Shown: positions 46,068-55,950 of the stretch, piece after piece
How the letters are laid out: the number at the start of each line of letters is the position of its first letter
Position numbering within the stretch: the stretch's first letter is position 1
Assembly: GCF_947495315.1 (NCBI RefSeq)
Contig: NZ_CANLYD010000001.1
Coordinates: 1-64,000, forward strand
Direction of reading: 5' to 3'
Length of the DNA stretch: 64,000 nucleotides
Source: an uncultured Aquimarina sp.
GTDB lineage: Bacteria; Bacteroidota; Bacteroidia; Flavobacteriales; Flavobacteriaceae
Made by a program: the position numbers and the translations under genes
Notes under the pieces: generated by a model
Told to the model about the DNA's origin: nothing
Seen by the model: only the letters and a program-made list of their open reading frames with translations
Database searches by the model: none

Positions 46068-47078
46068 ATGTATACTTCAAAAGTAACAGGATTAGGTAGC
46101 TATGTTCCTGAAAACGTTGTAACTAATAATGACCTTTCTAAATTAATGGATACTAATGATGCTTGGATTCAAGAGCGTACTGGTATAAAAGAAAGGCGTC
46201 ATATTAAAAAAGGAGATGGAAATAGTACTTCTGTTATGGGGGTAAAAGCAGCAAAAATTGCTCTGGAAAGAGCAAAATTAACAAAAGATGATATAGATCT
46301 TATCATTTTTGCAACATTGAGTCCGGATATGTATTTCCCGGGAGGTGGAGTCAGAGTTCAGGATATGATGGATATGAGTACAATACCAGCCTTAGATGTA
46401 CGTAATCAATGTAGTGGGTTCGTGTATGCTTTATCTGTAGGAGATCAGTTTATTAAAACGGGCATGTATAAGAATGTTTTGATCATAGGCAGTGAAAATC
46501 ATAGTGGAGGACTTGATATGACTACAAGAGGTAGAGGAGTTTCTGTGATATTTGGTGATGGAGCAGGTGCAATGGTATTATCCAGAAATGAAAAAGAAGA
46601 TGGAAGTGGTGTATTATCTACACATTTACATAGTGAAGGTGCACATGCAAAGGAGTTGTCATTAGAAGGGCCAAGTACAGAACATTGGGTTCCTGAGATT
46701 ATTGAAGAAAATGATCAGGAAAATATACCTTATTACCCATATATGAATGGTCAATTTGTATTTAAGAATGCAGTAGTACGCTTTTCTGAAGTCATTAATG
46801 AAGGATTACAGAAAAATAATCTTGCCGCTACGGATATAAATATGTTAATACCTCACCAGGCTAATCTAAGAATTTCTCAATTTGTGCAAAAGCAATTTAG
46901 ACTATCTGATGATCAGGTATACAATAATATTCAACGATATGGTAATACTACTGCTGCTTCAATTCCAATTGCTTTAACAGAGGCTTGGGAAGAAGGAAAA
47001 ATTAAGGAAGGTGATTTAGTAGTTTTAGCAGCTTTTGGGAGTGGTTTTACATGGGGAAGTGCAATTATTAGGTGGTAG
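46068..47078 (+). CDS. 3-oxoacyl-ACP synthase III family protein (FabH-like)
   Basis: 336 residues, full length. The catalytic triad is complete: C115 in RNQCSGF, H263 in IPHQANLR, N293 in YGNTTAAS. The fold is a thiolase-type KAS III. Primary FabH enzymes start fatty acid synthesis from acetyl-CoA; Bacteroidota also have additional copies for branched or special lipids. No fatty-acid genes surround it, so the role is not certain. A terminator follows 28 bp later. Confidence 0.9.
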   Translation: MYTSKVTGLGSYVPENVVTNNDLSKLMDTNDAWIQERTGIKERRHIKKGDGNSTSVMGVKAAKIALERAKLTKDDIDLIIFATLSPDMYFPGGGVRVQDMMDMSTIPALDVRNQCSGFVYALSVGDQFIKTGMYKNVLIIGSENHSGGLDMTTRGRGVSVIFGDGAGAMVLSRNEKEDGSGVLSTHLHSEGAHAKELSLEGPSTEHWVPEIIEENDQENIPYYPYMNGQFVFKNAVVRFSEVINEGLQKNNLAATDINMLIPHQANLRISQFVQKQFRLSDDQVYNNIQRYGNTTAASIPIALTEAWEEGKIKEGDLVVLAAFGSGFTWGSAIIRW

Positions 47079-47106
47079 TAAAGAGAGCATTAAAATTTCA
47101 ATAAAA

Positions 47107-47142
47107 TAAAAATCGCGAAACTAGTGAGCTTCGCGATTTTTT
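47107..47142 (+). terminator. Terminator of the fabH-like gene
   Basis: Stem AAAAATCGCGAA (47107-47118) with TTCGCGATTTTT (47130-47141), then T. It is symmetric enough to act in both directions, but no minus-strand gene ends here. Confidence 0.85.
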
Positions 47143-47351
47143 GTTACCGGGTTATTTTTTTTCTTTAAAGGCTAATTCAAATAAATTATAACCGTAATGG
47201 TACTATAATAGACGTAACAATTTCGATAGTGTTACAAAAACAGTGTATTTTTTGCATTTATTTAACTTATGGGGTTTTTCTTTAAGTAATATTTAAATTT
47301 AACAAATAATATGCGAATAATTTATTAAATTAACATATTATTTAATTTTTT

Positions 47352-49772
47352 TTAAAGTATCCCTCCGCCAGATTTTTCATTTTTATCTCTTCTTTTTCTG
47401 GAAACTTTTCTGTTTTTTCCACTACCAAAGCGATATGATAATCCAAGAAAAACTGTTTGCGTTTCTCCCTGAAATTGTCCATTTTGTTCAAAAGGAAAAT
47501 CTCCAGAAAATCTAAAGCGCATCGTATTAAAAATATCATTAAAGTTGATACTTGCAGTTCCTTTACCTTGTAAGAAATTATAACGCGCTCCTGTATTAAC
47601 GAAATAAAATGGTTTAGTTTTAAATTGGATCCCTTCTTGTTCGCCTCTATAAAACCCAAATACCTGGAAAGTTAAGTTTTTGGTAGCCTTAAAGTTGTTA
47701 TTCATCCTAAAGTTATAAACCACAGCATCCACTTCACTAGATACTTGGATGATTTCATCCATTCCATTGATTTCTACCACGTCTTCTACAATACCTTTTT
47801 GAGTTTGCGCATAGAGATCAAAACTTGCATTAAAATTCCACCATTTGGTAGGACGATAATTACTCGAGATTTCTATTCCATAAGCAGAATTATTGTCAAA
47901 GTTTTCAAAAGTTAGAATTTGACCTTCTTCTACAGTTGGATCGGCTAATAAAGTCTGATTGATTTCATCATTTATTAAACGATAGAAGGTTCCAGCCGTA
48001 ATAGAGCCTCCTTTTAGTTTACGAGTATAATTTAACTCAATAGAATTTGTAAATTGTGGATCTAACTCAGGATTTCCTCTAGAAGTAATTCTAGGCGTAC
48101 TCCATTCTCTAATTGGATTTACCTGATTTAATCCTGGTCTGTCTACTCTTCGACTATAACTTAATTGATAGCTATTCTTCTCGCCTGGGGAATAGGTTAA
48201 ATATGCAGATGGATAAATTGTGAAAATATCATCTTCAAATACTTTCTCGTTATTAAAGATTGCTTCTACCTGATAATTTTCCAATCTCGCTCCAACTTGG
48301 TACGACCATTTTTCATAATTTTTCCCATAAGTCGCATACAGTGCATGAATATCTCTATCATATTGATACATAGAATCGTCAAATAAAGTAGACTGATATT
48401 CATTATCAGTTCGTCTTAATCGACCTTCATACCCTAGTTCTAGTTTTGCCTTTTCTGATAAAGGATTTACATAATCCAGGTTGATTGTTGTGTTTGTTCT
48501 TTCATTATTTAGTACATCATTATAATCTAATGTAGATCCTCCAATAAAATTAAAATCATCGTCGCTATCTCCATCGAAAACATTATAATCAACTTCTAGT
48601 TCTATGTTGTGCCCTTCTTTTTTAAAGTCATGCTTATAATCAAAGTTATAAGTAGACCCAAGATTACTATTATTATTTATAAGATCCTGAAAAATGTTGT
48701 CTTCTGGTGTATCAAAAAATAGGATATCTGTTGTTCCGGCAGTGGCGCCATCAAATAAATTTTGATTGGTGTAAAAGGATACTGTATTCTGATCATTTAT
48801 ATAATAATCAAATCCTACCTTAAATAAGTGGGATTTGTTATTATCCTGAAAACGAAAATCAGTTCTATAATTTTGATCTCCTCTAAAAACAAAACCTTGA
48901 TTTAAGTTTTTGGTAATATTTGCACCATAATTTCCGTATACATTTATCTTACCACTTCTATAGTTTAGATCTATAGAGCTGTTAAATCGTGCATTTCTAT
49001 CCCAATTTACTCCCAGATTTATGTTTCCGTTAAATCCGATATTGGCGTTTTTACGTAATACAATATTAATAATACCACTCATTCCTTCTGGATTATATTT
49101 AGCGGATGGATTGGTGATTAACTCTACAGATTTAATAGAAGTAGAAGGAATTTGTTTCAATAATTGTGTTGGAGAAATATTGGTGGGTTTACCATCTATT
49201 AGTATCTGTACATTGGGATTACCACGTAATGCAATATTACCATCTTGATCCACATTTACTGATGGAATGTTTTGCATAATTTCAGCAGCAGTACCTCCGG
49301 TAGTTGTTAGGTCTTTTCCGATATTAATCACCTTTCTGTCGATTTTTTGCTCGATTGTCGTTCGCTCTGCAATAATAGTGACATCGTCTAATGCCTGAGC
49401 TTCTTCTTCTAAAGAAATGACACCCACATCTATATCCTTACTTTTTCTAGAAATTTCAATGGATTGTGTGTGGCTTGTGTATCCTATGAATTGTATTTTC
49501 AATGTATAATTTCCTTTTGGAACATCTGTGATTAAAAATGTTCCGTCTTCTTTAGTAATGCCTCCACTGATTAATTTTTCTGCCCCATCATTAATAATAA
49601 TAGTTGCGTAGGGGATAGGTTCGTTAAGACCTTTATCGATTACTTTTCCCTTTACAGTTCCTACAATTGCATCATTATTAGGTTGTGCCGTTACTATTGC
49701 ACAGCATAATGATAGAAATAAAAGAATTAGTTTTTGGCCTGTATATTGGCCAAGTAGATTGATTGTTTTCAT
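47352..49772 (-). CDS. TonB-dependent receptor-type outer membrane protein (beta-barrel 3 family)
   Basis: 806 residues from the ATG at 49772; a frame runs further upstream but its extra residues precede the signal peptide. After the signal peptide (AIVTAQ) comes a CarboxypepD_reg-like domain (about 35-120, KGKVIDKGLNEPIPYATI), a plug domain (about 120-240, with EIMQNIPSVNVDQDGNIALRG), and a beta-barrel. The barrel has RGNPELDPQF and a C-terminal FLGLSYRFG. This fits outer-membrane beta-barrel family 3 proteins related to TonB-dependent receptors. A classical TonB box is not clear. Substrate unknown. The upstream region contains strong hairpins (see separate entry). Confidence 0.88.
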   Translation of the reverse strand: MKTINLLGQYTGQKLILLFLSLCCAIVTAQPNNDAIVGTVKGKVIDKGLNEPIPYATIIINDGAEKLISGGITKEDGTFLITDVPKGNYTLKIQFIGYTSHTQSIEISRKSKDIDVGVISLEEEAQALDDVTIIAERTTIEQKIDRKVINIGKDLTTTGGTAAEIMQNIPSVNVDQDGNIALRGNPNVQILIDGKPTNISPTQLLKQIPSTSIKSVELITNPSAKYNPEGMSGIINIVLRKNANIGFNGNINLGVNWDRNARFNSSIDLNYRSGKINVYGNYGANITKNLNQGFVFRGDQNYRTDFRFQDNNKSHLFKVGFDYYINDQNTVSFYTNQNLFDGATAGTTDILFFDTPEDNIFQDLINNNSNLGSTYNFDYKHDFKKEGHNIELEVDYNVFDGDSDDDFNFIGGSTLDYNDVLNNERTNTTINLDYVNPLSEKAKLELGYEGRLRRTDNEYQSTLFDDSMYQYDRDIHALYATYGKNYEKWSYQVGARLENYQVEAIFNNEKVFEDDIFTIYPSAYLTYSPGEKNSYQLSYSRRVDRPGLNQVNPIREWSTPRITSRGNPELDPQFTNSIELNYTRKLKGGSITAGTFYRLINDEINQTLLADPTVEEGQILTFENFDNNSAYGIEISSNYRPTKWWNFNASFDLYAQTQKGIVEDVVEINGMDEIIQVSSEVDAVVYNFRMNNNFKATKNLTFQVFGFYRGEQEGIQFKTKPFYFVNTGARYNFLQGKGTASINFNDIFNTMRFRFSGDFPFEQNGQFQGETQTVFLGLSYRFGSGKNRKVSRKRRDKNEKSGGGIL

Positions 49773-50203
49773 CTGAACGCTTATTTGATTGATTTTTATG
49801 TTAAGCACTGTACTTTGTATTACATAATACATTCGTGCTTGTTTTCCATTATTACACACGTTGATTAGGCGTGTTTTGTATATGACGACTTAGAGTAAAA
49901 TCTGTTACACCATAAGTCTTTTTTAACAATAAATTATAAAATCAAAAACCGCCCCTAGATAAGGGGCGGTCCTCTATAATAATCAAATAGTAACACTAAC
50001 CATCAACTATGAATAAAATTTGATTATTAAGTAACTAACTAACTAAATCTATGAAAAATCATATTTCTTTCTTATAAGACGCGAGAGGTAAGGAGTATGT
50101 TACAGGTCATTTTTGTTTTTAACATTTTTGGGTTTATTTTTAACGTTTATACCATGAAACACTAAGGTATTAACTTTATTTTGCGATTAAATTATTAAGC
50201 AAT
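49773..50203. other. 431-bp divergent intergenic region
   Basis: It lies between the receptor gene (minus) and the CoA-binding protein gene (plus). It holds the hairpin pair described separately. An eight-residue frame MKNHISFL follows on the plus strand at 50052-50078, with no evidence that it is translated. Confidence 0.5.
49948..50029 (-). promoter_or_regulatory. Structured region upstream of the outer-membrane receptor
   Basis: A GC-rich 9-bp stem, ACCGCCCCT/AGGGGCGGT (49948-49956 with 49962-49970), is followed on the minus strand by a T-run, like a terminator. Next to it is a perfect 12-bp inverted repeat, TAATAATCAAAT (49977-49988) with ATTTGATTATTA (50018-50029). Both lie 180-260 bp before the receptor start codon. 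They could form an attenuator or just end another transcript. Confidence 0.55.
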
Positions 50204-50566
50204 ATGTCTAAAAAGACTTTAGTATTAGGAGCTTCTTTAAAAACTAGTCGATATTCTAATCTAGTTATTCATAGATTAGTAAATCATAAACAGAATGTCG
50301 TTGCGATTGGGCTTAGAGAAGGAGAAGTGTCTGGGATTAAAATAGAGACCGATTTAATTGATTTTGATGGTATTGATACAATCACATTATATCTTAATCC
50401 GGTGCGTCAACAGCAGTATTATGAATATATAGTAAGTCTTCAACCTAAAAAAGTCATTTTTAATCCGGGAACTGAAAATCCTGAATTTTATAACATCCTG
50501 AAGCGAGCTAATATAGAAGCTGAGGTAGCTTGTACTTTGGTATTACTTTCTACGAATCAATATTAG
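50204..50566 (+). CDS. CoA-binding domain protein (CoA_binding_2, YccU-like)
   Basis: 120 residues, a single Rossmann-like domain. It starts [15 protein letters not shown], with the glycine-rich loop, and contains [17 protein letters not shown] and [11 protein letters not shown]. Family members bind CoA or nucleotides; the physiological role is unknown. The last 24 bp overlap the end of the convergent symporter gene on the opposite strand. Confidence 0.88.
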   Translation: MSKKTLVLGASLKTSRYSNLVIHRLVNHKQNVVAIGLREGEVSGIKIETDLIDFDGIDTITLYLNPVRQQQYYEYIVSLQPKKVIFNPGTENPEFYNILKRANIEAEVACTLVLLSTNQY

Positions 50567-52000
50567 TCCCAGAAACGTGAGTAATCCATTTAGCGGAAGT
50601 AATTCATAACCGATTTTATAACCACCGATTAATTCAGGAGGGATTTTCCATACACCGATAATAATTAGAACAGAGATCAAGGCTACAATCCATGTATATT
50701 GATCTTTTATTTTATAATTGGTGAAAATTCCGAAAGCAAATAATCCTAGTAATGGACCGTAGGTAAAAGTAGCAACAGTTAGTAAATTACTGATTACATT
50801 TTCAGTTAATACATGTTTAAAAATTATAATCACAATGATTAATAAAACGCTCATAGCGATATGAGTCTTCTTTCGGATAGCTACTTGATCTTGCTCATCT
50901 TTTTTCTCGATTCCTAAAAAATCAATACAGAAAGAGGTTGTTAGAGAAGTTAGTGCACTATCTGCACTACTATAAGCTGCAGCGACTAACCCAAGGATAA
51001 ATGCAACAGCCAACACGATACCTAATCCGCCGTTAATTGCTATTTCGGGAAATAATAAATCGGTTTTTACATCTCCATCTACGATTGGAGTGGCTATATT
51101 GAATTGATCCGCATATATAAATAGCAAGGCACCTAATAAAAGAAAAATAAAGTTGACTACGATTAGTACCAGACTAAAAGAAACCATGTTTTTCTGTGCT
51201 TCTTTTAAATTACGACAGGTTAGATTTTTTTGCATCATGTCCTGATCTAATCCTGTCATACAGATGGCAATAAACATACCTCCGATAAATGACTTGAAGA
51301 AATGATTTTTTTCTAAAAAGCTGTCAAAGAAAAATATTTTGTCATAGTTTTTTAATTCTTCGGAAGAGAGAAATTCTGAAAAAGACCATCCTATTTGATC
51401 GTTAATATAATAGATTGCCGTTCCTAAGGCGATTAACATAAATAATGTCTGTAACGTATCGGTCCAAACTATTGTTTTGATACCTCCTCTAAAGGTATAT
51501 ATCCAGATTAACAGTATAGAAAGTATAACGGTAATTTCGAATGGTACATTCCATTCATCAAAAATATACTGTTGTAATACAATTGCCACAAGATAAAGCC
51601 TGAAAGAGGCACCTAAAACTCTGGATATGAAGAAAAAGAATGCTCCTGTTTTATAACTAACTATCCCGAATCTTTCTTCCAGATATTGATAAATAGAGGT
51701 GACGTTTAATCCATAATAAATAGGCATTAAGACATACGCAATGACAAAATTACCCGCCAGATATCCGAAGACGATCTGCATATAACTAAACTGTGCTCCC
51801 TCAACCCATCCAGGAACAGAAATAAATGTAACTCCACTTAAAGAGGCACCAATCATTCCAAAAGCAACTATATACCAGGGAGATTGCTTATTAGCTTTAA
51901 AAAAAGCTTCGTTTCCTGAACTTTTTCCTGTGAAATATGAAATTAATAGTAGTACGCCAAAGTAAGCGGCGATTAAAAGCAGAATATGTATGGGTTGCAT
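50543..52000 (-). CDS. Sodium:solute symporter family protein
   Basis: 485 residues with about thirteen membrane helices. The family is recognised from [18 protein letters not shown] near residue 50 and a later [17 protein letters not shown] block. SSS transporters use the sodium gradient to import sugars, amino acids, sialic acid or other solutes; the ligand is not evident. The 3' end overlaps the CoA-binding gene on the other strand by 24 bp, and the start is 71 bp from an ABC ATPase gene. Confidence 0.9.
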   Translation of the reverse strand: MQPIHILLLIAAYFGVLLLISYFTGKSSGNEAFFKANKQSPWYIVAFGMIGASLSGVTFISVPGWVEGAQFSYMQIVFGYLAGNFVIAYVLMPIYYGLNVTSIYQYLEERFGIVSYKTGAFFFFISRVLGASFRLYLVAIVLQQYIFDEWNVPFEITVILSILLIWIYTFRGGIKTIVWTDTLQTLFMLIALGTAIYYINDQIGWSFSEFLSSEELKNYDKIFFFDSFLEKNHFFKSFIGGMFIAICMTGLDQDMMQKNLTCRNLKEAQKNMVSFSLVLIVVNFIFLLLGALLFIYADQFNIATPIVDGDVKTDLLFPEIAINGGLGIVLAVAFILGLVAAAYSSADSALTSLTTSFCIDFLGIEKKDEQDQVAIRKKTHIAMSVLLIIVIIIFKHVLTENVISNLLTVATFTYGPLLGLFAFGIFTNYKIKDQYTWIVALISVLIIIGVWKIPPELIGGYKIGYELLPLNGLLTFLGLILIRRK

Positions 52001-52071
52001 ATAGAAATCCGAATTAGTAAAACACCAAAATACGAATTAATATTTTCAAAAAATAAACTACAAACTATAAA

Positions 52072-52758
52072 CTATCGATTCCTTATGTCGCTTTCGATCA
52101 TCCCATCACGTAATCGGATGACGCGATGCGCATGTTCTGCAACTTCTTCTTCATGAGTAACCACAATTACCGTATTTCCGGCTGCATGAATCTCATCAAG
52201 CAATTGCATAATCTCCAGAGAAGTTTTAGAATCCAGATTTCCAGTTGGCTCATCTGCTAGGATGATAGAAGGTTTATTGACCAATGCACGACCTACAGCA
52301 ACTCGTTGTCGCTGACCCCCAGAAAGCTGATTGGGTTTATGATCCATACGATCCGCTAGTCCCACATCTGTTAATACTTCTTCAGCTCTTGCATTTCTAT
52401 CTTTTTTAGAAATTCCGGCATATACCATGGGTAAGGCAACATTATCTAGTGCAGTAGTTCTAGGCAGTAAATTAAAGGTCTGAAAAACAAAACCAATTTC
52501 TTTATTTCTAATATCCGCCAATTCATCATCCGTCATTTTACTTACATCATTTCCATTAAGATTGTAAGTACCATCTGTTGGAGTGTCTAAACAACCTAAA
52601 AGATTCATTAAAGTAGATTTACCAGACCCAGAAGGTCCCATAATAGCAATGTAATCTCCTCGTTTTATTTCTAGATCAATACCTTTAAGTACATAAACGG
52701 TTTCTTGACCTAATTGAAAATTTCTAATGATACCCTTAATGTCAATAACGTTTTCCAT
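52072..52758 (-). CDS. ABC transporter ATP-binding protein, LolD/MacB type
   Basis: 228 residues, a single ATPase domain. Walker A is GPSGSGKST, the signature [15 protein letters not shown], Walker [13 protein letters not shown], and the switch histidine lies in VVTHEEE. The DEPTGNLDS form and QRQR signature are typical of the LolD/MacB/FtsE group that works with FtsX-like permeases in lipoprotein release or efflux. No permease gene is adjacent, so its partner must lie elsewhere. Upstream, divergent, is an orphan PAS protein. Confidence 0.9.
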   Translation of the reverse strand: MENVIDIKGIIRNFQLGQETVYVLKGIDLEIKRGDYIAIMGPSGSGKSTLMNLLGCLDTPTDGTYNLNGNDVSKMTDDELADIRNKEIGFVFQTFNLLPRTTALDNVALPMVYAGISKKDRNARAEEVLTDVGLADRMDHKPNQLSGGQRQRVAVGRALVNKPSIILADEPTGNLDSKTSLEIMQLLDEIHAAGNTVIVVTHEEEVAEHAHRVIRLRDGMIESDIRNR

Positions 52759-52918
52759 GCGATGTATTATATTACAGCTGTAAGATACAATTTTAGCCTA
52801 TATGACGCATCATAAAGGAAGTTGTTACAGTTAAAAGTAATTTTTTATTAGTATGATATTTCTCATTTTTTAATTATTTAATTAGGATTACATTTTATTC
52901 TTTTTAAAATAATCTAAA

Positions 52919-53443
52919 ATGTCTACAATCGAAAAATCGACAAGGGTAAATAGCGATGCTATTTTAAATACGGAAAAGTTGGTCTTAAGTAAGACTAACA
53001 TTAATTTTTGTGTTAAATATATTGGCGATGATATGATGGTTTTAACAAGTAGATCTAAAGAATCAGATTATGTTAGACAACCTTCTACTGTGCTGTTGCA
53101 TGCAGATATGCCTAAAGCAATTTTAAAAAGATTTTGGGTGCAATTACATAGTAAAAGAAATACGATTCTTATTAACAAAAACCCAATAGATGATGGAGGG
53201 TATTACTGGGTAATTATTGATTTTGAAGCAAAACTTAATAAAGGAGACAAGACATTCTCTTTTTTTGCAAAAAGAATATCACCATCAAAACAAACAATTA
53301 AAGAGATTTCGCGACTATATAAAAAACTGTTATCTATTGAGCAGACAATGGGGTTGGAGGTGTCGGAGAAATATTTGACTCGATTTTTGAAAGAACGAAA
53401 TCAAACTTGTGATGAATATATAAAAGAAACTGTTATGCTCTGA
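52919..53443 (+). CDS. Orphan PAS-domain protein (Aer-like)
   Basis: 174 residues. The central part has the Aer-type PAS pattern: ADMPKAILKRFWVQLHSKR, then GGYYWVIIDFEAKLN. The usual RHPDMP motif has become LLHADMP. After it, ISPSKQTIKEISRLYKKLLSIEQTMG and SEKYLTRFLKERNQTCDEYI match the linker of flavobacterial PAS sensor proteins, but no kinase, methyl-accepting or other output domain follows. It may bind a cofactor and act through a partner, or be a leftover sensor. Its 3' end overlaps the next gene on the other strand by 11 bp. Confidence 0.78.
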   Translation: MSTIEKSTRVNSDAILNTEKLVLSKTNINFCVKYIGDDMMVLTSRSKESDYVRQPSTVLLHADMPKAILKRFWVQLHSKRNTILINKNPIDDGGYYWVIIDFEAKLNKGDKTFSFFAKRISPSKQTIKEISRLYKKLLSIEQTMGLEVSEKYLTRFLKERNQTCDEYIKETVML

Positions 53444-54005
53444 TAATAAAATGTTCTTTTTCCTGTTCTTTTCTGAAAAATACAAACCCAAAATCATACG
53501 TGTCAATGGTTACTTTGATTTTGGAATGATTTTGCAATTGTTGCCAAATAGTTTGATTCTCTTTGGATTTATTTATCGAATGTAGAAGAAGAAGAGAATC
53601 GTTACGGACTTTAGAAAACAAAATATCCAAAAACTCTGGATGTTTTTTGAATTGATCAATATCCAAATAAATACAATCAAATTGATCCAGATCTTCTGGA
53701 GAATAATAGATTGTAGCAGAATTATCAATGGATAAAATCTGGCCTATAAAATTAGATGAATTTTCAACGATTAATACCTTCTTATAATTAAAATATGCTA
53801 TCAATCTGTTTAGAAGTTTTACATTCTTTAAGCTTATCCCTGAAGTATTGTTTCTATAGATAGATAGAATCGATTCATAAGACGCTCTTTTCTCTCTATC
53901 GTAAAAACATTTTGTAACTAGGTTATATACAAAAGGAGAATGAACACCGTGCTGGTTGGTGGATTTCCATAAAAAATATAGATATGATTTAATTTTAAAT
54001 AGCAT
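53433..54005 (-). CDS. Degenerate class I methyltransferase-like protein
   Basis: 190 residues. It opens with the motif NQHGVHSPFVYNLV typical of a flavobacterial family of putative O-methyltransferases. The expected SAM-binding motif I (GxGxG after a hydrophobic strand) reads KVLIVENSSNFIGQI, without the glycines. FDCIYLDIDQFKKHPEF corresponds to a later core strand. It may be a pseudoenzyme or a structural homologue. It is 21 bp downstream of the ABC-F gene and convergent with the PAS gene (11-bp overlap). Confidence 0.68.
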   Translation of the reverse strand: MLFKIKSYLYFLWKSTNQHGVHSPFVYNLVTKCFYDREKRASYESILSIYRNNTSGISLKNVKLLNRLIAYFNYKKVLIVENSSNFIGQILSIDNSATIYYSPEDLDQFDCIYLDIDQFKKHPEFLDILFSKVRNDSLLLLHSINKSKENQTIWQQLQNHSKIKVTIDTYDFGFVFFRKEQEKEHFIIRA

Positions 54006-54026
54006 CAGTCCTGGAAATAGATTTGA

Positions 54027-55898
54027 TTACTCCATTTTCTCAGATAGTTCCAGCCAGCGCATTTCTTTTTCTTCAATATCGTCTATAATCTTCTTTAGCT
54101 TTGCTGATTCTTCATTGATTTTATCTCCTTCTAATGTACCGCTGACAAAAAGTGCTTCGATATCTTTCTTCTGAATTTCTAATTTTTTTAGATCACGTTC
54201 TATACGGCTATATTCTTTTTGCTCGTTATAAGATAAGGCAGTCTTGTTTTCCTTTTTCCAAGAAGTTTTTGTTTTAGGTTCAGCATCCACAGTCTTAACT
54301 TTCTCTGGTGTACGACTATTTTCATAGGTTCGATAATCAGAATAATTACCAGGAAAATCTTCAATGACCGCATTTCCTCTAAACACAAACAAGTGATCCA
54401 CTATTTTATCCATAAAATAACGGTCATGAGATACCACAATTAGACAACCTGGAAAATCAAGCAAGAAATTTTCTAAAACATTTAAGGTAACAATATCCAG
54501 ATCATTCGTAGGTTCATCTAGTATTAAGAAATTAGGGTTTTGTATCAGAACGGTACATAAATACAATCGCTTTCTTTCACCACCACTTAATTTTTCTACA
54601 AAATCATATTGCTTTTTACGATCAAATAAAAAGCGTTCTAATAATTGCTGTGCAGAAATTTGTCTTCCTTTTTTCAAAGGGATGTAATCACCAAATTCTC
54701 TGATTACTTCAATTACTTTTTGTCCTTCTTTAATGTTAATTCCTCGCTGTGTGTAATACCCGAATTTTACGGTATCACCAACTACTATTTTCCCTTGATC
54801 GGGTTGAATAGCTCCGGTAAGCATATTTAGAAATGTGGATTTTCCGGTTCCATTCTTACCAATGATACCAACTCGTTCTCCCTTTCTGAATACATACTCA
54901 TACTTGTCTAATAAAGTTAGATTTTCGAAGCTTTTAGAAACTTTATGGATTTCCAGAATCTTACTTCCCAGACGTTCCATATTAATTTCTAATTGTACTT
55001 CATGATCATTTCTTCTCTGATGAGCCCGTTCTTTGATTTCATAGAAATCATCAATTCTGGATTTGGATTTTGTGGTACGGGCTTTTGGCTGTCGCCGCAT
55101 CCAATCCAATTCTTTTTTGTAGAGTTGTTTTGCCTTACCTGTTTCAATTTCTTCGTTAGCTATTCTAGCTTCTTTATTCTGTAGGTAGTAGGCATAATTA
55201 CCTTTGTAACTATATAATTTACCATTTTCTAACTCTACAATCTCATTACATACATTTTCCAAAAAATAACGATCATGAGTTACCATAAAGAGTGTGAAAT
55301 TCTCTTTGGCAAAATACTCCTCCAACCATTCGATCATTTCTAGATCCAAGTGATTGGTTGGCTCATCTAGATATAATAGTTCTGGTTTACTTAATAATAT
55401 ATTTGCTAGTGCAAGTCTCTTTTTCTGTCCTCCAGAAAGTTGACTTACTTTTTTATCTAAATTTTCGAGCTTTAACTTAAAAAGAATTTGTTTGTATTGC
55501 GTCTCAAAATCCCAGGCGTTAAGAGCGTCCATTTGCTCAAATGCTTTTTGGTATGCTTCTGCATCATCTGGATTTTCTAAAGCTTTTTCGTAGGTATTGA
55601 TCACCCGTAAGGTCTCATTGTCCGCCGCAAAAATAGTTTGTTCTATTGTTAGACTAGGATCCAGGTTTGGTTCTTGCGGTAAAAAAGCTACTTTTAGATT
55701 CTTTCTATACACCACTTGTCCTTCATCAGGCTCTTCATCACCAGCAATAATATTAAGTAAGGATGTTTTTCCTGTTCCGTTTTTCGCAACAAAACCTACT
55801 TTCTGGCCTTCATTAATTCCAAAAGAAATGTTTTTAAACAGGATGCGTTCCCCAAAGGATTTGGCTATATTTTCGACTGATACGTAATTCACATTCAT
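54027..55898 (-). CDS. ABC-F family ATPase
   Basis: 623 residues with two ABC domains and no membrane segment. Walker A sequences are KNGTGKTSLLN and KNGTGKSTFLN; signatures are LSGGQKKRLALA and LSGGERKRLYL; Walker B sequences are LLYLDEPTNHLD and LILDEPTNDLD. The interdomain linker (about 240-315) is helical and charged. The C-terminal ~90 residues form a coiled coil (SRIERDLKKLEIQKKDIE), as in Uup-like members. ABC-F proteins act on ribosomes in translation or quality control; Uup also affects DNA recombination. Which subfamily it belongs to needs a tree. Confidence 0.95.
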   Translation of the reverse strand: MNVNYVSVENIAKSFGERILFKNISFGINEGQKVGFVAKNGTGKTSLLNIIAGDEEPDEGQVVYRKNLKVAFLPQEPNLDPSLTIEQTIFAADNETLRVINTYEKALENPDDAEAYQKAFEQMDALNAWDFETQYKQILFKLKLENLDKKVSQLSGGQKKRLALANILLSKPELLYLDEPTNHLDLEMIEWLEEYFAKENFTLFMVTHDRYFLENVCNEIVELENGKLYSYKGNYAYYLQNKEARIANEEIETGKAKQLYKKELDWMRRQPKARTTKSKSRIDDFYEIKERAHQRRNDHEVQLEINMERLGSKILEIHKVSKSFENLTLLDKYEYVFRKGERVGIIGKNGTGKSTFLNMLTGAIQPDQGKIVVGDTVKFGYYTQRGINIKEGQKVIEVIREFGDYIPLKKGRQISAQQLLERFLFDRKKQYDFVEKLSGGERKRLYLCTVLIQNPNFLILDEPTNDLDIVTLNVLENFLLDFPGCLIVVSHDRYFMDKIVDHLFVFRGNAVIEDFPGNYSDYRTYENSRTPEKVKTVDAEPKTKTSWKKENKTALSYNEQKEYSRIERDLKKLEIQKKDIEALFVSGTLEGDKINEESAKLKKIIDDIEEKEMRWLELSEKME

Positions 55899-55950
55899 AA
55901 TTTAAGATGTAAAGAAACGAAGAATTAACTACAATAGAAATGTGATTTAC

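Noticed and set aside
47342..47659. 105-codon minus-strand frame inside the receptor gene
   Set aside because: It lies in another frame of a well-supported beta-barrel gene.
50052..50078. Eight-residue frame MKNHISFL as a leader peptide
   Set aside because: It is on the opposite strand from the T-run of the adjacent hairpin and shows no amino-acid bias typical of attenuator leaders.
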